From contig NZ_JAUSYN010000002.1 in NCBI RefSeq assembly GCF_030816915.1, forward strand, positions 6,275,501 to 6,339,500: a stretch of DNA of 64,000 nt. Reading direction: 5' to 3'. The notes beneath the pieces were generated by a model. The model was not told the DNA's origin. It was given only the letters and a program-made list of their open reading frames with translations, and did no database searches. This DNA comes from Streptomyces sp. B3I8 (GTDB taxonomy: Bacteria > Actinomycetota > Actinomycetes > Streptomycetales > Streptomycetaceae). Numbering within the stretch: the stretch's first letter is position 1; every line of letters starts with the position of its first letter. Shown here one piece after another: positions 35,561 to 43,240 of the stretch. The position numbers and the translations under genes were made by a program.

Positions 35561-36309
35561 TCGGCCTCGTGCTGGCGGCCGGCGCCGGACGGCGTCTGCG
35601 CCCCTACACCGACACCCTGCCCAAGGCGCTGGTGCCGGTCGGACCCGAGGGCGCGGAGGAGAGCATCACGGTGCTGGACATCGCCCTCGGCAACTTCGCC
35701 GAGATCGGTCTGACCGAGGTCGCGATCATCGTCGGTTACGCCAAGGAGGCCATCTACGAGCGCCGTGAGGCCCTCGAGGAGAAGTACGGCCTGAAGATCA
35801 CCCTGATCGACAACGACAAGGCCGAGGAGTGGAACAACGCCTACTCCCTGTGGTGCGGGCGTGACGCCATCAAGCACTCGGTGATCCTCGCCAACGGCGA
35901 CACCGTGCACCCGGTCTCCGTCGAGAAGACCCTGCTGGCCGCCCGCGGCGACGGCAAGAAGATCATCCTCGCCGTCGACACCGTGAAGTCGCTGGCCGAC
36001 GAGGAGATGAAGGTCGTCGTCGACCCCGCCAAGGGCATGACGAAGATCACCAAGCTGATGGACCCGGCCGAGGCGTCCGGCGAGTACATCGGCGTCACCC
36101 TCATCGAGGGCGAGGCCGCCGACGAGCTCGGCGACGCGCTGAAGACGGTCTGGGAGACCGACCCGCAGCAGTTCTACGAGCACGGCTACCAGGAGCTCGT
36201 CAACCGGGGCTTCCGGATCGACGTCGCGCCCATCGGTGACGTCCAGTGGGTCGAGATCGACAACCACGACGACCTCGCCAAGGGACGTGAGATCGCGTGC
36301 CGGTACTGA
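35557..36309 (+). CDS. Cytidylyltransferase of the LicC/IPCT type (polyol- or choline-phosphate:CTP)
   Basis: A 250-residue nucleotidyltransferase. The NTP-binding loop is GLVLAAGAGRRLRPYTDTLP followed by KALVPVG. The NNAYSLWCGRD stretch resembles the NN-YSL signature of phosphocholine and inositol-1-phosphate cytidylyltransferases. The metal-binding end VQWVEIDNHDDLAKG also fits. It probably makes a CDP-alcohol from CTP and a polyol phosphate. It overlaps the gene before (ATGA) and, by 13 bases, the gene after, so it is translationally coupled to both partners. The substrate is inferred from context; glycerol-1-phosphate is the leading candidate. Confidence 0.85.
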   Translation: MIGLVLAAGAGRRLRPYTDTLPKALVPVGPEGAEESITVLDIALGNFAEIGLTEVAIIVGYAKEAIYERREALEEKYGLKITLIDNDKAEEWNNAYSLWCGRDAIKHSVILANGDTVHPVSVEKTLLAARGDGKKIILAVDTVKSLADEEMKVVVDPAKGMTKITKLMDPAEASGEYIGVTLIEGEAADELGDALKTVWETDPQQFYEHGYQELVNRGFRIDVAPIGDVQWVEIDNHDDLAKGREIACRY

Positions 36310-37358
36310 CTCGGCTCATCCCCTCACCGATCGTCGTGGACATCCGCCCGGGTGCCCTCGACGATCTGGCCACGGTCCTGGCCGACCAGCGGATCTCCTC
36401 CTCCGGCAAGCTCGCCGTCGCCATCAGCGGCGGCTCCGGCGCCCGGCTGCGCGAGCGGATCCTGCCCGCGCTGCCGGACGCCGACTGGTTCGAGGTCGGC
36501 GGCGGCACCCTGGACGACGCGATCAAGCTCGCCGAGGCCATGAAGCGCGGCCATTACGACGCGGTCGTGGGCCTCGGCGGCGGCAAGATCATCGACTGCG
36601 CCAAGTTCGCCGCGGCGCGCGTCGGCCTGCCGCTGGTCGCCGTCGCGACGAACCTGTCGCACGACGGCCTGTGCTCGCCGGTCGCCACCCTCGACAACGA
36701 CGCCGGCCGCGGCTCGTACGGCGTGCCGAACCCGATCGCGGTCGTCATCGACCTCGACGTCATCCGCGAGGCCCCGGTCCGCTACGTGCGGTCCGGCATC
36801 GGCGACGCCCTGTCCAACATCTCCGCGGTGGCGGACTGGGAGCTGGCCAACCGCGAGAAGGGCGAGTCCATAGACGGCCTCGCCGCCGCGATGGCCCGCC
36901 AGGCCGGCGAGGCCGTGCTGCGCCACCCCGGCGGGGTCGGCGACGACAGCTTCCTCCAGGTACTCGCCGAGGGCCTGGTGCTCACCGGCATCTCCATGTC
37001 GGTCGCGGGCGACTCCCGCCCCGCCTCCGGCGCCTGCCACGAGATCAACCACGCCTTCGACCTGCTCTTCCCCAAGCGCTCCGCCAGCCACGGCGAGCAG
37101 TGCGGCCTGGGTGCGGCCTTCGCGATGCACCTGCGCGGGGCGGCCGAGGAGTCGGCGTACATGGCCTCGGTGCTGCGCCGCCACGGACTTCCGGTGACGC
37201 CCGACGAGATCGGCTTCACCCCGGAGGAGTTCGTCCAGGTCGTGGAGTTCGCCCCGAGCACCCGCCCCGGCCGCTACACCATCCTCGAACACCTCGACCT
37301 GTCCACCGACCAGATCAGGGACGCATACGCCGACTATGCAAAAGCCATCGGTAGCTGA
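36297..37358 (+). CDS. Iron/zinc-dependent polyol dehydrogenase resembling sn-glycerol-1-phosphate dehydrogenase
   Basis: A 353-residue group III metal-dependent dehydrogenase. The NAD(P) motif is VVGLGGGKIIDCAKFAA. The G1PDH/AraM-type boxes are ATNLSHDGLCSPVA, RYVRSGIGDALSNISA, SRPASGACHEINHAFD and HGEQCGLG. The metal ligands would be Asp170, His248 and His265. In archaea and in Bacillus AraM the family reduces dihydroxyacetone phosphate to sn-glycerol-1-phosphate. Here it sits between a cytidylyltransferase and two CDP-alcohol phosphotransferases, so it probably makes the alcohol phosphate they use. A different ketose phosphate substrate is possible. The GTG at 36297 lies inside the preceding gene. 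Confidence 0.85.
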   Translation: MPVLTRLIPSPIVVDIRPGALDDLATVLADQRISSSGKLAVAISGGSGARLRERILPALPDADWFEVGGGTLDDAIKLAEAMKRGHYDAVVGLGGGKIIDCAKFAAARVGLPLVAVATNLSHDGLCSPVATLDNDAGRGSYGVPNPIAVVIDLDVIREAPVRYVRSGIGDALSNISAVADWELANREKGESIDGLAAAMARQAGEAVLRHPGGVGDDSFLQVLAEGLVLTGISMSVAGDSRPASGACHEINHAFDLLFPKRSASHGEQCGLGAAFAMHLRGAAEESAYMASVLRRHGLPVTPDEIGFTPEEFVQVVEFAPSTRPGRYTILEHLDLSTDQIRDAYADYAKAIGS

Positions 37359-38115
37359 GCTCCGCCCGGTCGTCCACCCCGCCGGGGTCAAGGACCGGCG
37401 CAGCGGTGAGCACTGGGGCGGCCGCCTCTACATGCGCGAGATCTCGCTGCGCATAGACCGGCACCTGGTGAACACCCGGGTCACTCCCAACCAGCTGACG
37501 TACCTGATGACCGTCTGCGGGGTGCTCGCCGCACCGGCGCTGCTGGTGCCGGGCATCCCGGGCGCCGTCCTCGGCGTCGTCGCCGTCCAGCTGTACCTGC
37601 TCCTCGACTGCGTGGACGGCGAGATCGCCCGCTGGCGGCAGCAGTTCTCGCTCGGCGGGGTCTACCTCGACCGGGTCGGCGCCTACCTCACCGACGCCGC
37701 CGTCCTGGTCGGCTTCGGGCTGCGCGCCGCCGACCTGTTCGGCAGCGGGCGGATCGACTGGCTGTGGGCGTTCCTCGGCACGCTCGCCGCGCTCGGCGCC
37801 ATCCTGATCAAGGCGGAGACCGACCTGGTCGGCGTCGCCCGCCACCAGACCGGCAAGGAGCCCGTCAAGGAGGCGGCCTCCGAGCCGCGCTCCTCCGGCA
37901 TGGCGCTGGCCCGCCGGGCCGCCGCGGCGCTGAAGTTCCACCGGCTCGTGCTGGGCATAGAGGCGTCCCTGCTCATCCTGGTTCTGGCGATCGTCGACCA
38001 GATCCGCGGCGACCTCTTCTTCTCCCGGCTCGGGGTCGCCGTCCTCGCGGGCATCGCGCTGCTGCAGACCCTGCTGCACCTGGTGTCCATCCTCGCGTCG
38101 AGCAGGCTCAAATGA
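37336..38115 (+). CDS. CDP-alcohol phosphotransferase family membrane protein with a variant signature
   Basis: A 259-residue membrane protein with about five or six helices. The signature is Asp91, Asp94-Gly95, Ala98-Arg99, Gly108 and Asp112. The position of the last Asp, thought to be the catalytic base, is Ala116; the next Asp is at 120. It may use a shifted register, work on another reaction, or pair with the canonical enzyme at the start of the operon. The N-terminal ~35 residues carry conserved-looking GVKDRRSGEHWGGRLYMR. It overlaps the dehydrogenase by 23 bases and the glycosyltransferase by 4 bases. Confidence 0.82.
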   Translation: MQKPSVAELRPVVHPAGVKDRRSGEHWGGRLYMREISLRIDRHLVNTRVTPNQLTYLMTVCGVLAAPALLVPGIPGAVLGVVAVQLYLLLDCVDGEIARWRQQFSLGGVYLDRVGAYLTDAAVLVGFGLRAADLFGSGRIDWLWAFLGTLAALGAILIKAETDLVGVARHQTGKEPVKEAASEPRSSGMALARRAAAALKFHRLVLGIEASLLILVLAIVDQIRGDLFFSRLGVAVLAGIALLQTLLHLVSILASSRLK

Positions 38116-39038
38116 GCAGCGGCATCGGCACGGGCAACGCCGACGGCACCGGCGGGGACACCACGCCGAAGGTCGGCGCGGTGATCATCACGATGGGCAA
38201 CCGGCCCGACGAACTGCGCGCCCTCCTCGACTCGGTCGCCAAGCAGGACGGCGACCCGGTCGAGGTGGTCGTGGTCGGCAACGGCTCCCCGGTGCCCGAG
38301 GTGCCGGACGGCGTGCGGACGGTGGAGCTGCCGGAGAACCTCGGCATCCCCGGCGGCCGCAACGTCGGCATCGAGGCCTTCGGACCGGGTGGCGAGGACG
38401 TCGACATCCTGCTCTTCCTGGACGACGACGGACTGCTCGCCCGCACCGACACCGCCGAACTGTGCCGGCGGGCCTTCGCCGCCGACCCGGAGCTGGGCAT
38501 CGTCAGTTTCCGCATCGCGGACCCGGAGACCGGTGTCACCCAGCGCCGGCACGTGCCGCGGCTGCGCGCCTCGGACCCGATGCGCTCCTCCCGGGTGACC
38601 ACCTTCCTCGGCGGCGCCAACGCCGTCCGCACGAAGGTGTTCGCCGAGGTCGGCGGGCTGCCCGGCGAGTTCTTCTACGCCCACGAGGAGACCGACCTCG
38701 CCTGGCGGGCGCTGAACGCCGGCTGGATGATCGACTACCGCGCCGACATGGTGCTGTACCACCCGACGACGGCGCCCTCCCGGCACGCGGTCTACCACCG
38801 CATGGTCGCCCGCAACCGGGTCTGGCTCGCCCGCCGCAACCTGCCCGTCCTGCTCGTCCCCGTCTACCTCGGGGTCTGGCTGCTGCTCACGCTGGCCCGC
38901 CGCCCCTCGGGGGCCGCGCTGAAGGCCTGGTTCGGCGGCTTCCGGGAAGGCTGGTCCTCCTCCTGCGGCCCCCGCCGGCCCATGAAGTGGCGTACGGTGT
39001 GGCGGCTGACCCGACTGGGCCGGCCACCGGTCATCTGA
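38112..39038 (+). CDS. Family 2 glycosyltransferase
   Basis: A 308-residue GT-A enzyme. After a ~20-residue Gly-rich lead, VGAVIITMGNRPDELRALLD starts the nucleotide-sugar fold. The DXD-type metal site is in LLFLDDDGLLAR. The acceptor region GANAVRTKVFAEVGGLPGEF followed by HEETDLAWRALNAGW (ED-like catalytic box) is typical. A single hydrophobic stretch near residue 245 (LLVPVYLGVWLLLTLA) may anchor it to the membrane. It probably adds a sugar to the lipid or polymer made by the operon. Start and stop overlap as ATGA with the gene before. Confidence 0.88.
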   Translation: MSSGIGTGNADGTGGDTTPKVGAVIITMGNRPDELRALLDSVAKQDGDPVEVVVVGNGSPVPEVPDGVRTVELPENLGIPGGRNVGIEAFGPGGEDVDILLFLDDDGLLARTDTAELCRRAFAADPELGIVSFRIADPETGVTQRRHVPRLRASDPMRSSRVTTFLGGANAVRTKVFAEVGGLPGEFFYAHEETDLAWRALNAGWMIDYRADMVLYHPTTAPSRHAVYHRMVARNRVWLARRNLPVLLVPVYLGVWLLLTLARRPSGAALKAWFGGFREGWSSSCGPRRPMKWRTVWRLTRLGRPPVI

Positions 39039-39135
39039 CAAGCTCGAGATCTGAGAGCATGCGGGGCGACACCACGCCCCGGGGCTCCTCCCTGCCCGAC
39101 TGGCGTGCTTCCCTGAGGACGAAAGCTTCCTACCT

Positions 39136-40065
39136 GTGAGTGAGACCACGCATGACGGCGGTGTCGCGGTGAGCGCCCGACCGTCGCCCGATGACGGGAT
39201 GAGCGCGGCCGATCTGGCCGCCAAGTACGGACTGAGCGTCAGCGGCGCCCGGCCCGGACTCGCCGAGTACGTCCGCCAGTTGTGGGGGCGGCGCCACTTC
39301 ATCCTCGCCTTCTCGCAGGCGAAGCTCACCGCCCAGTACAGCCAGGCCAAGCTGGGCCAGTTGTGGCAGGTGGCGACCCCGCTGCTCAACGCGGCGGTCT
39401 ACTACCTGATCTTCGGACTGATCCTCAACGCCAGCCGGGGCATGTCCCACGACGTGTACATCCCGTTCCTGGTGACCGGCGTCTTCACCTTCACCTTCAC
39501 CCAGAGCTCGGTGATGGCGGGCGTGCGGGCGATCTCCGGAAACCTCGGGCTGGTGCGGGCGCTGCACTTCCCGCGCGCCGCGCTCCCCGTGTCGTTCGCG
39601 CTGCAGCAGCTCCAGCAACTGCTGTTCTCGATGATCGTCATGGTCCTGGTGGTGGTCGGCTTCGGGAGCATGCCGGGCCTGTCGTGGGCGCTGGTCGTGC
39701 CGGTCCTGGTGCTGCAGTTCCTCTTCAACACCGGTCTGGCGCTGATCATGGCGCGGCTGGGGTCCAAGACCCCGGACCTCGCCCAGCTGATGCCGTTCGT
39801 GATGCGCACCTGGATGTACGCGTCCGGCGTCATGTTCTCCATCACACACATGCTCAAGGGCAAGCCGGAATGGATCGCCCATGTGCTGCAGGTGAACCCC
39901 GCCGCGGTCTACATGGACCTCATGCGCTACGCCCTGATCGACCAGTACGGCTCCTCGAACCTGCCGCCGCACGTCTGGGCGATCGCGCTGTTCTGGGCCG
40001 TCGTCCTGTTCGCCGGCGGGTTCGTGTATTTCTGGAAGGCGGAAGAGAGGTACGGCCGTGGCTGA
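39136..40065 (+). CDS. ABC-2-type polysaccharide exporter permease (Wzm/TagG-like)
   Basis: A 309-residue permease with about six membrane helices after a ~55-residue cytoplasmic lead. The entry helix motif AQYSQAKLGQLWQVATPLLN and AISGNLGLVRALHFPRAALP are typical of ABC-2 exporters of O-antigen and teichoic acid. The GTG at 39136 is 97 bp after the glycosyltransferase; this gap holds no gene. The following ATPase gene overlaps its end by 8 bases, so they form one transporter. Confidence 0.9.
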   Translation: MSETTHDGGVAVSARPSPDDGMSAADLAAKYGLSVSGARPGLAEYVRQLWGRRHFILAFSQAKLTAQYSQAKLGQLWQVATPLLNAAVYYLIFGLILNASRGMSHDVYIPFLVTGVFTFTFTQSSVMAGVRAISGNLGLVRALHFPRAALPVSFALQQLQQLLFSMIVMVLVVVGFGSMPGLSWALVVPVLVLQFLFNTGLALIMARLGSKTPDLAQLMPFVMRTWMYASGVMFSITHMLKGKPEWIAHVLQVNPAAVYMDLMRYALIDQYGSSNLPPHVWAIALFWAVVLFAGGFVYFWKAEERYGRG

Positions 40066-40828
40066 GTATTCCGACCGCCCCACCGTGATCGCGGACGAGC
40101 TGCACATCGTCTACCGGGTCAACGGCGCCCGCACCGGCAAGGGCAGCGCCACCTCCGCCCTCAGCCGCATCCTGAGGAGAGGCGAGGAGCGGGGGGTGCG
40201 CAAGGTGCACGCCGTGCGCGGTGTCTCCTTCACCTCCTACCGGGGCGAGGCCATCGGCCTGATCGGCTCCAACGGCTCGGGCAAGTCCACCCTGCTGCGG
40301 GCCATCGCCGGACTGCTGCCCGCCGAGAGCGGCAAGGTCTACACCGACGGCCAGCCCTCGCTGCTCGGCGTCAACGCCGCCCTGATGAACGACCTCACCG
40401 GTGAACGCAACGTCATCCTCGGCGGTCTCGCGATGGGCATGACCCGCGAGCAGGTCAAGGAGCGTTACCAGGAGATCGTCGACTTCTCCGGCATCAACGA
40501 GAAGGGCGACTTCATCACGCTGCCGATGCGGACGTACTCCTCCGGCATGGCGGCGCGGCTGCGGTTCTCCATCGCCGCCGCCAAGGACCACGACGTCCTC
40601 ATGATCGACGAGGCGCTCGCCACCGGCGACCGGGCCTTCCAGAAGCGCTCCGAGGCACGCATCCGTGAACTGCGCAAGCAGGCCGGCACGGTCTTCCTCG
40701 TCAGCCACAACAACAAGTCGATCCGCGACACCTGCGACCGGGTGCTCTGGCTGGAGCGCGGCGAGCTGCGCATGGACGGCCCGACCGCCGAGGTCCTCAA
40801 GGAGTACGAGAAATTCACGGGCAAATAG
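40058..40828 (+). CDS. ABC exporter ATP-binding subunit (Wzt/TagH-like)
   Basis: A 256-residue ATPase. Walker A is GLIGSNGSGKSTLLRAIAG, the signature TYSSGMAARLRFSIAAA, Walker B DVLMIDEALATGD and the switch His VFLVSHN. The NDLTGERNVILGGLAMGMTR stretch is typical of the Wzt/TagH group. There is no C-terminal carbohydrate-binding extension, unlike longer Wzt proteins, so substrate recognition may rest on the permease. It ends the operon, followed at once by a strong hairpin. Confidence 0.9.
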   Translation: MAEYSDRPTVIADELHIVYRVNGARTGKGSATSALSRILRRGEERGVRKVHAVRGVSFTSYRGEAIGLIGSNGSGKSTLLRAIAGLLPAESGKVYTDGQPSLLGVNAALMNDLTGERNVILGGLAMGMTREQVKERYQEIVDFSGINEKGDFITLPMRTYSSGMAARLRFSIAAAKDHDVLMIDEALATGDRAFQKRSEARIRELRKQAGTVFLVSHNNKSIRDTCDRVLWLERGELRMDGPTAEVLKEYEKFTGK

Positions 40829-40853
40829 CCCGCAATGACCCGCTTGTCGACGA

Positions 40854-40884
40854 GGGCCCCGCCGGTGCGAATCCGGCGGGGCCC
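40854..40884 (+). terminator. Hairpin terminator of the surface-polymer operon
   Basis: A perfect 12-bp stem (GGGCCCCGCCGG / CCGGCGGGGCCC) with a 7-base loop, 25 bp after the ATPase stop. No long U-tract follows. Confidence 0.85.
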
Positions 40885-41202
40885 CTGTCATTCGCAAAAG
40901 AAACGTCAACTCCTGCCGTCGTTAGGAATCTTGACGGCAATCGGTGTGTTCTTGTGATGTGCAGGACACCCCCGCGCAGCGTGCTGCGTTGTACAACGTA
41001 AGCTGAGCTCCGGTGCTGATTCGCGGCAACCGGGTCGATAACGCGCGAGATCCGCACGAAGGCCGCGCGGCGTGGACAACGGGGCGGCGTGTTCTAAATA
41101 GGATGTATTCGGTCCGCAGTGGAGAACGGGAGACGTGACGGCAATGGCTACGGATGAACTTCACCTCCGCACAGCACGCGCCGTCTCCCGGCCGGGCGGC
41201 TC
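40885..41202. promoter_or_regulatory. Promoter/leader region of the hopanoid operon
   Basis: This 318-bp gap is clearly less GC-rich than its flanks. It holds a perfect 12-bp palindrome, CGTTGTACAACG (40987-40998), and an AT-rich stretch around 41092-41110 (TTCTAAATAGGATGTATTCG) that could be a -10 region. No gene is supported. Confidence 0.5.
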
Positions 41203-42108
41203 ATGGTGACCGACGCCGGCACGACGCGGACCGGCGATCCGGAGCGCGACACCCTCGCCAAGGCCGCGGACGAGAACTTCCCCGTGGCCCCGTTCTTCCT
41301 GCCCCGCCCCTGGCGCGACGACCTGATGGCCGTCTACGGCTTCGCCCGCCTCGTCGACGACATCGGTGACGGCGATCTCGCCCCCGGCGGGGCCGACGCC
41401 CGGCTCCTCGGCGTGGCACCCGAACAGGCGGACGACCGGCTCGCCCTGCTCGACGCCTTCGAGGCCGATCTGCACCGCGTCTTCGACGCCACCCCGCACC
41501 ACCCCCTCCTGCGCCGGCTGCAGCCGACGGTCCGGCGCCGCGCGCTGACCCCCGAACCCTTTCTCGGGCTGATCGCCGCCAACCGCCAGGACCAGCTCGT
41601 CACCCGGTACGAGACCTACGCCGATCTGCTCGCCTACTGCGAACTGTCGGCCAACCCCGTCGGCCGGCTCGTGCTCGCCGTCACCGGCACCACGACCCCC
41701 GAGCGCGTCCGCCGCTCCGACCTCATCTGCACCGCGCTGCAGATCGTCGAGCACCTCCAGGACGTCGCCGAGGATCTGGGCCGCGACCGCATCTACCTCC
41801 CCGCCGAGGACATGAAACGCTTTCACGTCCAGGAGGCGGATCTCGCCACCCCCTCAGCAGGCGCATCGGTGCGCGCACTGATTGCATACGAAGCGGAACG
41901 CGCCCTCGGACTGCTGAATGAAGGCGCCCCCCTGGTGGGTAGCGTCCACGGCAGGCTCAAACTGCTGCTCGCGGGGTTCGTGGCAGGAGGAAGGGCGGCG
42001 GTCCGGGCGATCGCCGCCGCCGATTTCGACGTACTTCCCGGCCCGCCCAGACCCGGCAAGCTCCGGCTGCTGCGCGAGGTGGGCGTGACTCTGCGAGGAG
42101 AGGGGTGA
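41203..42108 (+). CDS. hpnC: Squalene synthase HpnC (hydroxysqualene-forming step)
   Basis: A 301-residue trans-isoprenyl synthase of the squalene/phytoene synthase fold. The Asp-rich motifs are RLVDDIGDGD and HLQDVAEDLGRDR. In the HpnCDE route, HpnD makes presqualene diphosphate from two farnesyl-PP, HpnC turns it into hydroxysqualene, and HpnE reduces that to squalene. The ATG at 41203 has only weak ribosome-binding sequence. It ends overlapping hpnD (GTGA), so it leads the hopanoid operon. Confidence 0.92.
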   Translation: MVTDAGTTRTGDPERDTLAKAADENFPVAPFFLPRPWRDDLMAVYGFARLVDDIGDGDLAPGGADARLLGVAPEQADDRLALLDAFEADLHRVFDATPHHPLLRRLQPTVRRRALTPEPFLGLIAANRQDQLVTRYETYADLLAYCELSANPVGRLVLAVTGTTTPERVRRSDLICTALQIVEHLQDVAEDLGRDRIYLPAEDMKRFHVQEADLATPSAGASVRALIAYEAERALGLLNEGAPLVGSVHGRLKLLLAGFVAGGRAAVRAIAAADFDVLPGPPRPGKLRLLREVGVTLRGEG

Positions 42109-43055
42109 TCCGGACCGTGGAGTCGGAACCACACGTGTCCCCACCGGTACTCGCCGCGTACCGCTACTGCGAGACCGTCACCGGGCAGCAGGCCCGCAAC
42201 TTCGCGTACGGCATCAGACTGCTGCCGACGCCGAAGCGCCGCGCGATGTCCGCGCTCTACGCGTTCTCGCGGCGGGTGGACGACATCGGCGACGGCGAAC
42301 TGGCGGACGACGTCAAGAAGGCCCGCCTCGAGGACACCCGGGCGCTGCTCGCCCGGGTCCGCGGGGGAGAGGTCGGCGAGGACGACACCGACCCGGTGGC
42401 CGTCGCCCTCGCGCACGCCGCCGACCGGTTCCCGATCCCGCTCGGCGGGCTCGACGAACTCATCGACGGCGTCCTGATGGACGTCGCCGGCGAGACCTAC
42501 GAGACGTGGGACGACCTCAAGGCGTACTGCCGCTGCGTCGCCGGTGCCATCGGACGGCTCTCGCTCGGCGTGTTCGGCACCGAGCCCGGAGCGCCCGGCG
42601 CCGACCGCGCCTCCGAGTACGCCGACACCCTGGGGCTGGCCCTGCAGCTCACCAACATCCTGCGGGACGTACGCGAGGACGCCGAGACCGGCCGTACCTA
42701 TCTCCCCGCCGACGACCTCGCCAAGTTCGGCTGCTCCGCCGGATTCTCCGGACCCCTTCCACCCGAGGGATCCGATTTCGCGGGCCTCGTGCACTTCGAA
42801 GTGCGTAGGGCCCGCGCCCTTTTCGCCGAGGGCTACCGGCTGCTGCCCCTGCTCGACCGGCGCAGCGGTGCCTGCGTCGCCGCCATGGCGGGCATCTACC
42901 GCCGGCTCCTCGACCGCATCGAACGCGAACCGGAGGCCGTGCTGCGCGGCCGGGTCTCGCTGCCCGGACACGAGAAGGCCTACGTCGCCGTGCGCGGCCT
43001 GTCCGGCCTCGACGCCCGCAACGTCACCCGGCGCACCGTCAGGAGGCGCGCCTGA
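42105..43055 (+). CDS. hpnD: Presqualene diphosphate synthase HpnD
   Basis: A 316-residue squalene/phytoene-synthase-family enzyme. The motifs are FSRRVDDIGDGEL and ILRDVREDAETGRTYLPADD, both complete. The family N-terminus YRYCETVTGQQARNFAYGIR is the HpnD hallmark. It condenses two farnesyl-PP to presqualene-PP. The GTG start overlaps hpnC and its stop overlaps the next small gene (TGATG). Confidence 0.93.
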   Translation: MIRTVESEPHVSPPVLAAYRYCETVTGQQARNFAYGIRLLPTPKRRAMSALYAFSRRVDDIGDGELADDVKKARLEDTRALLARVRGGEVGEDDTDPVAVALAHAADRFPIPLGGLDELIDGVLMDVAGETYETWDDLKAYCRCVAGAIGRLSLGVFGTEPGAPGADRASEYADTLGLALQLTNILRDVREDAETGRTYLPADDLAKFGCSAGFSGPLPPEGSDFAGLVHFEVRRARALFAEGYRLLPLLDRRSGACVAAMAGIYRRLLDRIEREPEAVLRGRVSLPGHEKAYVAVRGLSGLDARNVTRRTVRRRA

Positions 43056-43240
43056 TGAGCGACGGGACGAGCCCGTACGGCGGGCCGGACGGAGACGGCT
43101 CCGGGCGCCCGCCGACGTGCGCGGCGACCCGCGGGAAGAGGCAGGCAACCCCGTGCCGTCGCACCGCGTCCCTGACTGCGTCGGTCCGCCGCACTCCGTG
43201 CCGCCGTGGCGGAGCCGCCGCGGGAAAGGGTGTGCGATGA
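43055..43240 (+). CDS. Small DUF6380-like protein inside the hopanoid operon
   Basis: A 61-residue, Arg/Thr/Cys-rich protein whose second half (GKRQATPCRRTASLTASVRR, then a GGAAAGKG tail) resembles the small streptomycete family I know as DUF6380. Its ATG overlaps the hpnD stop and its TGA overlaps the hpnE ATG, so it is fully coupled. This argues that it is a real gene and not filler. Function is unknown. Basic and short, it could bind lipid headgroups, RNA or a partner enzyme. Confidence 0.65.
   Translation: MSDGTSPYGGPDGDGSGRPPTCAATRGKRQATPCRRTASLTASVRRTPCRRGGAAAGKGVR

Noticed and set aside
39039..39080. Cluster of restriction-like sites (CTCGAG, AGATCT, GCATGC) as a cloning scar
   Set aside because: Flanking genes are continuous parts of one natural operon and the sites are isolated hexamers; chance is sufficient.
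40854..40884. T-loop-like sequence (GTGCGAATCC) suggesting a tRNA end
   Set aside because: It is the loop of a perfect 12-bp terminator stem; no acceptor, D or anticodon arm lies upstream, and the ABC gene ends 25 bp before.
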